Positions 8,613 through 16,967 of a DNA stretch of 64,000 nt are shown in pieces. Below the pieces are notes generated by a model, which had not been told where the DNA came from, did no database searches, and saw only the letters and a list, made by a program, of their open reading frames with translations. The DNA lies in assembly GCA_934486785.1 (NCBI GenBank), contig CAKSQK010000009.1, positions 1 to 64,000 on the forward strand, given 5' to 3'. This stretch comes from an uncultured Niabella sp. GTDB lineage: Bacteria; Bacteroidota; Bacteroidia; Chitinophagales; Chitinophagaceae. The position numbers were made by a program, and so were the translations under genes. The stretch's first letter is position 1. Each line of letters opens with the position of its first letter.

Positions 8613-10337
8613 ATGTACGACATTCTACAACTGAACGAGATGCTCGTTCCCGAACTGCATGACATTGCAGACCAATTAAAAATACCTAATTCAAAAAAAC
8701 TGAACAAGCAGGACCTGATCTACCAGATCCTGGACAGCCAGGCCATTGCAGGATCGAAAGATGCCAAAGAAGACCGGCCTAAGAGAAAAAGAATTGTAAA
8801 AGCCACTACGGCCATTGGCAGCGAAGAGGCTTTTGTGGAGGACGAAGGAAAACCTGAACAGGAAGAAGAAGAAAAACCATCTAAGGCACCGGCCAAAAAA
8901 GCCAAAGCCCCGGCTAAAAAGAAAAAAGCCGCGGAAGAAACGCCTGGAAAAGAAATTACTGCCGAAGAAAAAGCACCTGCAAAAAAACCAGCTAAAAAAT
9001 CCACTTCAAGCCTCGAAGAAATAGAAGCCTCCGGTGATGAAAACAGCAGCACCGAAGAAAAAGATACGCCCGGGTTTACCTTCGACGCCGCCACGGAAGA
9101 TTTTATTGCAAGAGCATTTAAGGCCACTGAAAAATTTGCCGCGCCCGAACCTGTTTTTGAAGAACCCGTATTTGAGGCCAAACCAGCCAAAAAAGAACCT
9201 CAAACCAACTTTAATGTAGAGTTTGACGGTGTTATTTTAAGCGAAGGCGTGCTGGAAATGATGCCTGATGGATATGGTTTCCTGCGCTCGTCAGATTATA
9301 ATTATCTGTCAAGCCCCGATGATGTATATGTATCTCCTTCTCAAATAAAATTATTTGGTTTAAAAACCGGCGATACCGTGTTTGGCGCGGTACGCCCACC
9401 CAAAGAAGGCGAAAAGTATTTTGCTTTACTAAAAGTAGATACCATTAACGGTAAAAGCCCCGATGAGGTAAGAGACCGTGTGCCGTTTGATTACCTTACC
9501 CCGCTTTTCCCTTACGAAAAACTGAACCTGTTCACCAGGCCGTCAGATCTTTCTACCCGCATTATTGACCTGTTTACGCCCATTGGTAAAGGCCAGCGCG
9601 GACTGATTGTGGCACAGCCCAAAACAGGTAAAACCATGTTGCTGAAAGCAGTGGCCAATGCCATTGCCGAAAACCATCCTGAGTGCTACCTGATGGTGGT
9701 GCTGGTAGATGAGCGCCCGGAAGAGGTAACTGATATGGAGCGCAGCGTAAAAGCCGAAGTGATCGCCTCTACTTTTGACGAGCCTGCAGAAAAGCACGTA
9801 AAAGTTTCTACTATGGCATTGCAAAAAGCCAAAAGGCTGGTGGAATGCGGCCACGATGTGGTGATCTTGTTAGACTCTATCACCCGCCTAGCGCGTGCGC
9901 ACAACACGGTTTCCCCTGCAAGCGGTAAAGTACTCAGTGGTGGTGTGGAAGCCAACGCCATGCAAAAACCCAAGCAGTTTTTTGGAGCAGCCCGTAAAAT
10001 TGAAAATGGCGGCTCTTTAACCATCCTGGCCACTGCCCTTATTGATACCGGCAGTAAAATGGATGAAGTGATCTTTGAAGAATTTAAAGGTACCGGTAAC
10101 ATGGAGCTGCAGCTTGACAGAAGGCTTTCCAACAAGCGCATTTACCCGGCCATTGATCTTACGGCATCTTCTACCCGCCGCGATGATTTGCTGCTAGATA
10201 GAGATGTGCTGCAAAGAATGAACCTGCTACGCGTGTACCTGAGTGATATGAAAACTGAAGAAGCGATGACAGAATTGCTCAAACGCATGAAAGGAACCAA
10301 AAGCAATGAAGAGTTTTTGGCCAGCATGAACTCTTAA
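8613..10337 (+). CDS. rho: transcription termination factor Rho
   Basis: Hexameric RNA-dependent ATPase that ends transcription. The 574 residues exceed E. coli Rho (419). A Rho_N helix-extended-loop domain (1-45) is followed by an insertion (about 48-200) rich in Lys, Ala, Glu and Pro, then the RNA-binding cold-shock-like domain (about 205-280; [18 protein letters not shown]). The ATPase core has Walker A PKTGKT (336-341), [11 protein letters not shown] and [11 protein letters not shown]. In Bacteroides thetaiotaomicron the equivalent disordered insertion has been reported to drive phase separation of Rho. A terminator follows directly. The start is fixed by the Rho_N homology from residue 1. 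Confidence 0.98.
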   Translation: MYDILQLNEMLVPELHDIADQLKIPNSKKLNKQDLIYQILDSQAIAGSKDAKEDRPKRKRIVKATTAIGSEEAFVEDEGKPEQEEEEKPSKAPAKKAKAPAKKKKAAEETPGKEITAEEKAPAKKPAKKSTSSLEEIEASGDENSSTEEKDTPGFTFDAATEDFIARAFKATEKFAAPEPVFEEPVFEAKPAKKEPQTNFNVEFDGVILSEGVLEMMPDGYGFLRSSDYNYLSSPDDVYVSPSQIKLFGLKTGDTVFGAVRPPKEGEKYFALLKVDTINGKSPDEVRDRVPFDYLTPLFPYEKLNLFTRPSDLSTRIIDLFTPIGKGQRGLIVAQPKTGKTMLLKAVANAIAENHPECYLMVVLVDERPEEVTDMERSVKAEVIASTFDEPAEKHVKVSTMALQKAKRLVECGHDVVILLDSITRLARAHNTVSPASGKVLSGGVEANAMQKPKQFFGAARKIENGGSLTILATALIDTGSKMDEVIFEEFKGTGNMELQLDRRLSNKRIYPAIDLTASSTRRDDLLLDRDVLQRMNLLRVYLSDMKTEEAMTELLKRMKGTKSNEEFLASMNS

Positions 10338-10357
10338 TTATCAATTCCTTATATATA

Positions 10358-10385
10358 AATCCCGCTTCTTAGGCGGGATTTTTTG
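10358..10385 (+). terminator. intrinsic terminator after rho
   Basis: An 8-bp stem, AATCCCGC (10358-10365) with GCGGGATT (10373-10380), and a 7-nt loop, followed by TTTT. It lies 20 bp after the rho stop and on the correct strand. Confidence 0.88.
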
Positions 10386-10460
10386 TAGTTTCCCGAAATT
10401 TACGTTCTCTTCTGGCATATTTCTCTCCGCTTTTCGTAAACAATAAAAGAGCAGAACCCG

Positions 10461-10468
10461 TATTTTTG
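10461..10468 (+). promoter_or_regulatory. -7 element before feoB
   Basis: TATTTTTG is an exact Bacteroidota -7 match, 11 bp before the feoB ATG, so the leader would be very short. It indicates that feoB has its own promoter downstream of the rho terminator. Confidence 0.5.
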
Positions 10469-10479
10469 CCCACCTTATA

Positions 10480-12600
10480 ATGGCGGAAAAAGAAAACTTA
10501 CGTATTGCGCTCGTTGGCAATCCCAACAGCGGCAAAAGCTCGTTATTCAATATACTCACCGGGCTTAACCAAAAAGTGGGCAACTTTCCCGGCGTAACCG
10601 TTGATAAAAAAATCGGTTCTACAACCATCGGCTCCCGGCAGGCATTGGTGATTGACCTGCCCGGCAGTTATAGCCTGTACCCACGCAGAAAGGATGAGGA
10701 AGTGTCTTACAAAGTGCTGATGCACCAGGATGAAGACATTAAAGCTGATGTAATAGTGGTGGCAACAGATGCCAGCAGCCTCAAACGCAATCTGCTTTTC
10801 AGCACACAGATCATTGACTTAAAACGCCCCGTGGTAATAGCGCTCACTATGATGGACCTTGCCCGTAAAAAAGGCATCCTGATTGATACGGCCGAAATGG
10901 AGCGGGAACTGGGCGTACCCGTGGTGGCTGTCAATCCCCGTAAAAACAAAGGCATTGACAACCTGAAAAAAGCGATCAGCCTGGTTGCAGGCGCTATGTA
11001 CAAGCCTGTTCCCCGAAATTTTGTAGATGTGGCGGCGCTGGCGCCGGATGCCGTAAAAGCCACGCACAACATTGTTCCCGGCCTGAGCGATTACGAAGCC
11101 GTGCATTATCTCATCAACCATAAGATCTTTCCGCTGGCGGGCGAAGTAAATAAAAAAATTGAACAGGTGGAAAAAGACCACCAGTTCAACCCCACAAAAT
11201 TGCAGGCGGAAGAAATATTACAGCGATACAACCGCATCAACCACGTGCTGGCACAGGCTGTTACCTTTCCTGATACGCATAAAAAATCCATCATAACCGA
11301 AAAGCTGGATAATATTTTCCTGCACAGGTTTTGGGGTTATATCATTTTGCTGGGCGTACTGCTTTTATTGTTTCAAAGCGTGTATTTGCTGGCTACCTAT
11401 CCCATGGACTGGATTGAGAGCGGCACGGCTGCTTTCAGTGGCTGGCTGAGCGAGGTATTGCCAGATAACAGCTTTAGCGACCTGCTGATCAATGGTGTGA
11501 TCGCGGGGCTGGGAGGCATCATCATCTTCATCCCCCAGATCATGATCTTGTTTGGGCTGATCGCTATACTGGAAGATACAGGATATATGGCGCGCATCAG
11601 TTTTCTTACTGACAGGGTAATGCGCAGCGTGGGGCTAAATGGCAAGAGTGTAATGCCCATGATCAGCGGGTTTGCTTGCGCGGTACCGGCCATCATGAGC
11701 ACCCGAAATATTGAAAACCGAAAAGAAAGGCTGCTTACCATTTTAGTTACACCGCTTATGAGTTGCGCGGCAAGGCTTCCCGTTTACATTATCCTCATTG
11801 GGCTGGTCATTCCTCAAACCTATTTATTCGGATTCATTAGTGTACAGGGCTTGGTAATGACAGGCCTATACCTGCTGGGGCTTGTTTTTGCCATGCTGGT
11901 AGCTTACGTAGGCAAGTGGTTTATCAATATAAAAGAAAAAAGCTTTTTCATTTTAGAACTGCCGCTTTATCGCACGCCCCGGTGGAAGAACGCCGTACAA
12001 ACCATGATTGAAAAAGCTAAAATATTTGTGTTGCAGGCAGGTAAAATTATTATGCTCATCAGCCTTATTCTGTGGTTTTTAAGCTCCTATGGCCCCAAGG
12101 AAAGAATGCAACAGGTGCGTGCCAACTATGCGGTGGCTTTGTCGCAACCCAATGCTGACAGTACACTGGCTGCAGAGCAATGGTCATCAGCAAAATTAGA
12201 AAATTCTTACGCCGGTATTATGGGCAAATTTATTGAGCCGGCAATCAGGCCACTGGGTTACGACTGGAAGATAGGCATTGCTTTGATTACTTCTTTTGCC
12301 GCGCGCGAAGTATTTGTGGGCACGATGGCTACGCTTTACAGCGTGGAAGATGACGGCGGTGAGAACGTGGCGCTGCGCGAAAAAATGGAAGCCGCTACTT
12401 TTAACGATGGCACAAAAGTGTTTACCATGGCCACCGGCATATCGCTCATGATATTTTATGTTTTTGCCATGCAATGCATGAGTACGCTGGCTATTGTAAG
12501 GCGTGAAACAGGCTCCTGGAAAATACCAATGGTACAGCTATTGTATATGACAGCGCTGGCTTACCTATTAGCGTGGATCGCGTACCAGGCTTTCAGCTAA
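10480..12600 (+). CDS. feoB: ferrous iron transport protein B (FeoB)
   Basis: Inner-membrane Fe(II) importer with a cytosolic GTPase domain. The 706 residues show G1 GNPNSGKS (13-20), the switch segment NFPGVTVDKK, G3 DLPGSYSL and a G4-like TMMD. Membrane segments begin near residue 285. Gate regions include SGFACAVPAIMSTR and a second region ending in TSFAAREVFVGTMATLY. No feoA precedes it, and there is no FeoA domain at its N-terminus, although FeoA usually accompanies FeoB. It converges with the next lipoprotein gene with only 2 bp between stops. Confidence 0.96.
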   Translation: MAEKENLRIALVGNPNSGKSSLFNILTGLNQKVGNFPGVTVDKKIGSTTIGSRQALVIDLPGSYSLYPRRKDEEVSYKVLMHQDEDIKADVIVVATDASSLKRNLLFSTQIIDLKRPVVIALTMMDLARKKGILIDTAEMERELGVPVVAVNPRKNKGIDNLKKAISLVAGAMYKPVPRNFVDVAALAPDAVKATHNIVPGLSDYEAVHYLINHKIFPLAGEVNKKIEQVEKDHQFNPTKLQAEEILQRYNRINHVLAQAVTFPDTHKKSIITEKLDNIFLHRFWGYIILLGVLLLLFQSVYLLATYPMDWIESGTAAFSGWLSEVLPDNSFSDLLINGVIAGLGGIIIFIPQIMILFGLIAILEDTGYMARISFLTDRVMRSVGLNGKSVMPMISGFACAVPAIMSTRNIENRKERLLTILVTPLMSCAARLPVYIILIGLVIPQTYLFGFISVQGLVMTGLYLLGLVFAMLVAYVGKWFINIKEKSFFILELPLYRTPRWKNAVQTMIEKAKIFVLQAGKIIMLISLILWFLSSYGPKERMQQVRANYAVALSQPNADSTLAAEQWSSAKLENSYAGIMGKFIEPAIRPLGYDWKIGIALITSFAAREVFVGTMATLYSVEDDGGENVALREKMEAATFNDGTKVFTMATGISLMIFYVFAMQCMSTLAIVRRETGSWKIPMVQLLYMTALAYLLAWIAYQAFS

Positions 12601-12602
12601 GT

Positions 12603-13073
12603 TTATTTTTTTAAACTGAATTTTGTTTCTTTTCCACCGCGAATCAATGTAGCATCACTGCCCTGTGTTTTCCAGGTAATATTGCCATTGCTGTAAGCAG
12701 CGCTATTGGCCGAGGCCTCGGTTTGCATCAGCTTGATCTCCTCTCCGTCAAGGCTAAGCGTTACAACAGCCATTTGCCCGTTGTTGTTATAAACCGCTTT
12801 CAGGCTTTGCCCGCCTGCACTCACAAAATTTTCTGTAATGGTTTGTACACCCGGTGTTGTGTTGGGGCCGGCCGCAGGCATGTCTGCTGCCTGCACGGGT
12901 GCAGCTTTTACTACCGTATCCGCAACAATGCTGTCTACATGACCGGTGATCGGCGTTGTAGTGACACCCATTGAATCTTTTACCATGGGTTCTGATTCCG
13001 CTTTATTGTTATTGTTGCAGGCTGTTATAAAAACAAAGCAAATCGTTAATGCGATAAAGAATAATTTTTTCAT
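12603..13073 (-). CDS. small lipoprotein of unknown function
   Basis: A 156-residue predicted lipoprotein. The signal MKKLFFIALTICFVFITAC ends in a lipobox with Cys19, followed by a Asn-rich linker and a Thr/Pro/Ala-rich stretch to about 85. The folded C-terminal part (about 85-156) reads like a small beta-rich domain (MAVVTLSLDGEEIKLM, NITWKTQGSDATLIRGG), reminiscent of MliC-type lysozyme-inhibitor lipoproteins, but I cannot see the diagnostic Cys pair, so I do not name it. Confidence 0.8.
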   Translation of the reverse strand: MKKLFFIALTICFVFITACNNNNKAESEPMVKDSMGVTTTPITGHVDSIVADTVVKAAPVQAADMPAAGPNTTPGVQTITENFVSAGGQSLKAVYNNNGQMAVVTLSLDGEEIKLMQTEASANSAAYSNGNITWKTQGSDATLIRGGKETKFSLKK

Positions 13074-13216
13074 GTATGTCTAATTTTATGTTTATGGATC
13101 TGTAAAGTTTTTTATGGATCATCTTACTCCATTTTCATACTTAACAGGCGGCTCTTAAAATTAACCTATTCTCCGCAATGCCTGTGCCAATAAAAAATCT
13201 TTCTTTACTTTTAACC

Positions 13217-14329
13217 ATGGCACATACTACCCTTACCATCAGCAAAATTGAACTGCACAAAATCTCCATCCCGCTTACAGAACCCTTTGCCATATCGCTT
13301 GGCACAATGTACACTGCCGAAAACGTAGTGGTGATCATTCACACCAGCCAGGGTATTACCGGCTGGGGTGAGTGCAGCCCTTTTTTAAGCATTAATGGCG
13401 AAAGCGCCGACACGTGCTTGGTAGTAGGCACATATTTTGAGAAACAATTAGTTGGCTCCAATGCTTTAAATATTGAAGAGCGTATTGCCGATATGAACAA
13501 CGTGATATATGCCAATAACAGCATTAAAAGCGCTTTTGACATGGCCCTGCACGACATTGCCGCGCAGCATGCAGGTGTTCCGTTGTATCAGTTCTTAGGT
13601 GGTAAGGCTGACAAACCTATATTTACCGATTACACAGTAAGCGTGGGCGAGGTAGAAAAAATGGCTGCGGATGCTGTAAAGATCAGGGACCGGGGTTTTC
13701 CGGTAATAAAAGTGAAGCTGGGAAAGAATGGCAAAACCGATGTGCAAAGAATCAAAGCCATCCGGCAAGCTGTGGGCTATGACATTCCCATAAGGATTGA
13801 CGCCAACCAGGGCTGGGATTTTGAAGAAGCCATTGAAACACTTAAAGCGCTGGCGCCTTATCAAATTCAACATTGTGAAGAACCGCTGCCCCGCTGGGAT
13901 TTTATGCGGCTGCCGGAAATTAAAAAGCAAAGTCCCATTCCCATTATGAGCGATGAAAGCTGCTGCGACCACAACGATGTGAAGCGGCTGATTGATTTGA
14001 ATGCTTGTAACCTAATCAATATTAAATTAGGAAAAAGCGGTGGCATTTTTAACGCGCTTAAAATGATCAGACTGGCTGAAGCTGCCGGTATGAACATCCA
14101 GTTGGGAGCCTTTTTGGAATCGAGGCTGGCCATGACGGCCTTTGCTCACCTGGCGCTGTGCAGCCCCAACATCATTCATTTTGATTTTGATACGGCGCTT
14201 ATGTTCAGCCAGGACCCCGTGGAGGGCGGCATTACCTACCACAGCAACGGACTGATAAAAGTGCCTGATACGCCCGGCATTGGCGCAACCATCAACCCAT
14301 CTTACCTCAACCAGGATCAACGTGCATGA
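13217..14329 (+). CDS. dipeptide epimerase (enolase superfamily)
   Basis: Enolase-superfamily enzyme of the L-Ala-D/L-Glu epimerase type, which acts on dipeptides, often from peptidoglycan turnover. The catalytic KxK is in FPVIKVKLG, the metal ligands are in DANQGWD, CEEPLP and SDESC, and the second-site lysine is in NIKLGKSGG. The preferred start is the ATG at 13217, where the N-terminal capping domain begins (ISKIELHKISIP); an in-frame ATG at 13178 adds 13 poorly typed residues. Muconate cycloisomerase or o-succinylbenzoate synthase are alternatives, but no men genes are nearby. Confidence 0.85.
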   Translation: MAHTTLTISKIELHKISIPLTEPFAISLGTMYTAENVVVIIHTSQGITGWGECSPFLSINGESADTCLVVGTYFEKQLVGSNALNIEERIADMNNVIYANNSIKSAFDMALHDIAAQHAGVPLYQFLGGKADKPIFTDYTVSVGEVEKMAADAVKIRDRGFPVIKVKLGKNGKTDVQRIKAIRQAVGYDIPIRIDANQGWDFEEAIETLKALAPYQIQHCEEPLPRWDFMRLPEIKKQSPIPIMSDESCCDHNDVKRLIDLNACNLINIKLGKSGGIFNALKMIRLAEAAGMNIQLGAFLESRLAMTAFAHLALCSPNIIHFDFDTALMFSQDPVEGGITYHSNGLIKVPDTPGIGATINPSYLNQDQRA

Positions 14330-14360
14330 GAGAAATTTAAATCATTAAAATACGCTCAGC

Positions 14361-15041
14361 ATGTCGTTAAAAAAGTACAACGAAAAAAGAAAATTCAATG
14401 AAACATCCGAGCCGGAAGGAAAAGTAAAAAAAGGCGATACCAGACTGGTATTTGTGGTACAGCGCCACGCCGCGTCGCGGCTGCATTATGACTTTCGGTT
14501 AGAAATGGAAGGCGTGCTGAAAAGTTGGGCTGTACCAAAAGGCCCTTCGCTAAACCCGGCTGACAAGCGACTGGCCATGATGGTTGAAGACCACCCTTAC
14601 GATTACAGAACTTTTGAAGGCACCATACCCGAAGGCAACTATGGCGCCGGCGAGGTGGAGATATGGGATGAAGGCACTTACGAACCTTTGCAAAAAGTAA
14701 GTGGCAAAAAAAATGAAGACATTTTGCTGAAAGAGCTGCACAGCGGCTCAATCAAAATCATCATGCATGGCAAAAAACTAAAAGGTGAGTTTGCTCTAAT
14801 AAAAATTAAAAATGCTGAAGAAGGCAATGCCTGGCTGCTCATCAAACACCGCGATGAATATGCGGTTGACGAAGCCTATGACGCGGAAGACCACGTGAAA
14901 AAAAATTCAAAAGTTACGGCAGCAGTCAAAGCCAAAGCCGCAAAAAAACCGGGCAAAGCCCCGGCCAAAAAAAAACTGAGCCGGAGCCCCAAAAAGCATT
15001 TCGCAACTTTGACAAATACATCTCAGGTGAAAAAAAATTAA
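14361..15041 (+). CDS. ligD: LigD 3'-phosphoesterase part (frame-split from the ligase-polymerase part)
   Basis: A 226-residue reading frame that holds the phosphoesterase domain of bacterial NHEJ LigD. It has the metal-binding motif RHAASRLHYDFRLE (about 37-50), the conserved WAVPKGPS, EDHPYDYRTFEG and the PEGNYGAGEVEIWDEG run. It ends in a Lys/Ala-rich linker and then SRSPKKHF, which has no LigD-like look. In the -1 frame after a run of nine A (14967-14975) the reading stays open through a plausible linker (NFDKYISGEKKL, YIKPMLATL) into the ligase part. It is therefore the front half of a PE-LIG-POL LigD broken or recoded at the A9 run. Confidence 0.88.
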   Translation: MSLKKYNEKRKFNETSEPEGKVKKGDTRLVFVVQRHAASRLHYDFRLEMEGVLKSWAVPKGPSLNPADKRLAMMVEDHPYDYRTFEGTIPEGNYGAGEVEIWDEGTYEPLQKVSGKKNEDILLKELHSGSIKIIMHGKKLKGEFALIKIKNAEEGNAWLLIKHRDEYAVDEAYDAEDHVKKNSKVTAAVKAKAAKKPGKAPAKKKLSRSPKKHFATLTNTSQVKKN

Positions 15042-15058
15042 CCACCTACATCAAGCCC

Positions 15059-16963
15059 ATGCTGGCCACACTTTATGAAAATGCTTTCAGCGATAAGAAC
15101 TGGGTATTTGAGATCAAATGGGACGGCTACCGGGCCATTGCTGAGCTAAAAGATACGTTCAGGTTTTATTCGCGCAACGGCTTGTCGTTTGCATCAAAAT
15201 ACCCGCCCATCGTGGAAGCGCTGCAATTGCAAAAGCATGAAATGATACTGGACGGGGAGATTGTGGCGTATAATGAAGAAGGCCTGCCACATTTTCAATC
15301 CTTACAGCATTATGGAGAAAACCCCAATGTACCGCTCATCTACCACGTGTTTGACCTGTTATACTTAAATGGAAATGATACCACCGGCCTTACGCTGTTA
15401 CAGCGCAAAGAACTTTTAAAAGAAGCGCTGCAAGAAAACGACCATATTAAATACTGCGACCACATAGCTGAAGACGGGAAAGGTTTTTTTGAAGTGATAC
15501 AGAAAAAAGGGCTGGAAGGAATGATTGCAAAAGAAGCCGCATCAAACTATATTACCGGCAGGCGCAGTGGTAACTGGCTAAAAATAAAAAATTTAAAAAT
15601 TGAAGAAGTGGTCATTGGCGGCTATACCAAACCGCGGGGCTCGCGCAGCAAATTTGGTGCGCTTATTTTAGGCAGGTACCAGGATGGTGAACTCATTTAT
15701 GCAGGCCATACCGGCACAGGGTTTGATGAAACCTCCCTGGCGGAGCTGTACGAAAAAATGCAGCCGCTAATCACAAAAAAATCCCCGTTTCATGTAACTC
15801 CTAAAACAAACATGCCTGCTACATGGGTAAAACCGGTGCTGGTTTGTAATATCAAATTTTCAGAAATTACAAGAGATGGTATTTTCAGGCACCCGGTTTT
15901 TATGGGCCTGCGTATTGACAAGCAGGCAGAGGAAGTAATAACCCAAAACCCCGAAGACATGGCAACAAAAAAAACGACCGCGAAAAAAGCTGCAGCTAAA
16001 AAAGCACCTGCCAAAAAAGCTACAGCTAAAAAAACCGCTAAGGCCGCCAACAAAGGCGCCGGCCGGGTTAATGAAGTGGTTAGAAAAATAGGAAATGTTG
16101 AATTGAAACTGACGAACCAGAATAAAATTTACTGGCCTGATGAAGGCTATACCAAAGGCAACCTGATTGATTATTATGAAAAAATGGCTGATTACATTTT
16201 GCCTTACCTGAAAGGGCGCCCCGAAAGCCTGAACCGCTTTCCCAACGGTATTAATGGCAGCAGCTTTTACCAGAAAGACGCCGGCGATTCTGCGCCAGAC
16301 TGGGTAACCTCGGTAAAAGTGTTTTCAGAAAGCAATCAAAAAGATATTGACTACATTGTATGCAATGACAAAGCTACATTGTTGTACCTGGCCAACCTGG
16401 GCTGTATTGAAATGAACCCCTGGAACAGCACAACCAAAAACCTGGAGAACCCCACGTACATGATCATTGACATTGACCCTTCTGAAAAAAATACTTTTGA
16501 GCACGTGATAGAAGCCGCGCTGGCTACCAAACAGGTGCTGGATGAATTGGGCGCTGACAGTTATTGTAAAACTTCCGGCGCATCGGGATTGCATGTGTTT
16601 GTGCCCCTGGCAGCCAAATACAATTATGAACAGGTAAAAACCTTTGCACACCTGGTGGCAACAAAAGTTACCGAATTATTACCTGGCATCACCACCCTGG
16701 AACGCTCGCTGAGCAAACGCAGCAAAAGCAAAATATACGTGGACTATTTGCAAAACCGTGGCGGGCAAACCATTGCCAGCGTGTACAGCCTGCGGCCGAA
16801 ACCCGGCGCCACGGCTTCTGCACCGCTAAATTGGAAAGAAGTAAAAAGCGGCCTGAGCCCCAAAGCATTTGACATCAATACCCTGCCCGAAAGAGTAAAA
16901 GAAACGGGAGATATTTTTAAACCGGTACTGGGTAAAGGTTTCGATCTGAAAAAACTGTTTTAA
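15059..16963 (+). CDS. ligD: LigD ATP-dependent DNA ligase and primase-polymerase part
   Basis: A 634-residue product with two domains of NHEJ LigD. The ligase comes first: EIKWDGYRA holds the adenylated Lys (about residue 20), with EMILDGEIVAY, GLEGMIAKE and an OB-fold end. A Lys/Ala-rich linker follows (about 300-335). The archaeo-eukaryotic-primase-like polymerase follows: LTNQNKIYWPDEGYTKG, LNRFPNGINGSSFYQKD, catalytic acidic motif IDIDPSE and TSGASGLHVFVP. PE-LIG-POL order equals that of Pseudomonas LigD. The ATG at 15059 lies inside the normal KPMLATL motif, so it may not be the natural start. No ku gene is in the window. Confidence 0.93.
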   Translation: MLATLYENAFSDKNWVFEIKWDGYRAIAELKDTFRFYSRNGLSFASKYPPIVEALQLQKHEMILDGEIVAYNEEGLPHFQSLQHYGENPNVPLIYHVFDLLYLNGNDTTGLTLLQRKELLKEALQENDHIKYCDHIAEDGKGFFEVIQKKGLEGMIAKEAASNYITGRRSGNWLKIKNLKIEEVVIGGYTKPRGSRSKFGALILGRYQDGELIYAGHTGTGFDETSLAELYEKMQPLITKKSPFHVTPKTNMPATWVKPVLVCNIKFSEITRDGIFRHPVFMGLRIDKQAEEVITQNPEDMATKKTTAKKAAAKKAPAKKATAKKTAKAANKGAGRVNEVVRKIGNVELKLTNQNKIYWPDEGYTKGNLIDYYEKMADYILPYLKGRPESLNRFPNGINGSSFYQKDAGDSAPDWVTSVKVFSESNQKDIDYIVCNDKATLLYLANLGCIEMNPWNSTTKNLENPTYMIIDIDPSEKNTFEHVIEAALATKQVLDELGADSYCKTSGASGLHVFVPLAAKYNYEQVKTFAHLVATKVTELLPGITTLERSLSKRSKSKIYVDYLQNRGGQTIASVYSLRPKPGATASAPLNWKEVKSGLSPKAFDINTLPERVKETGDIFKPVLGKGFDLKKLF

Positions 16964-16967
16964 AGAG

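Noticed and set aside
13217..16963. A complete NHEJ locus with ku
   Set aside because: No Ku-like gene was found next to ligD or anywhere in the window.
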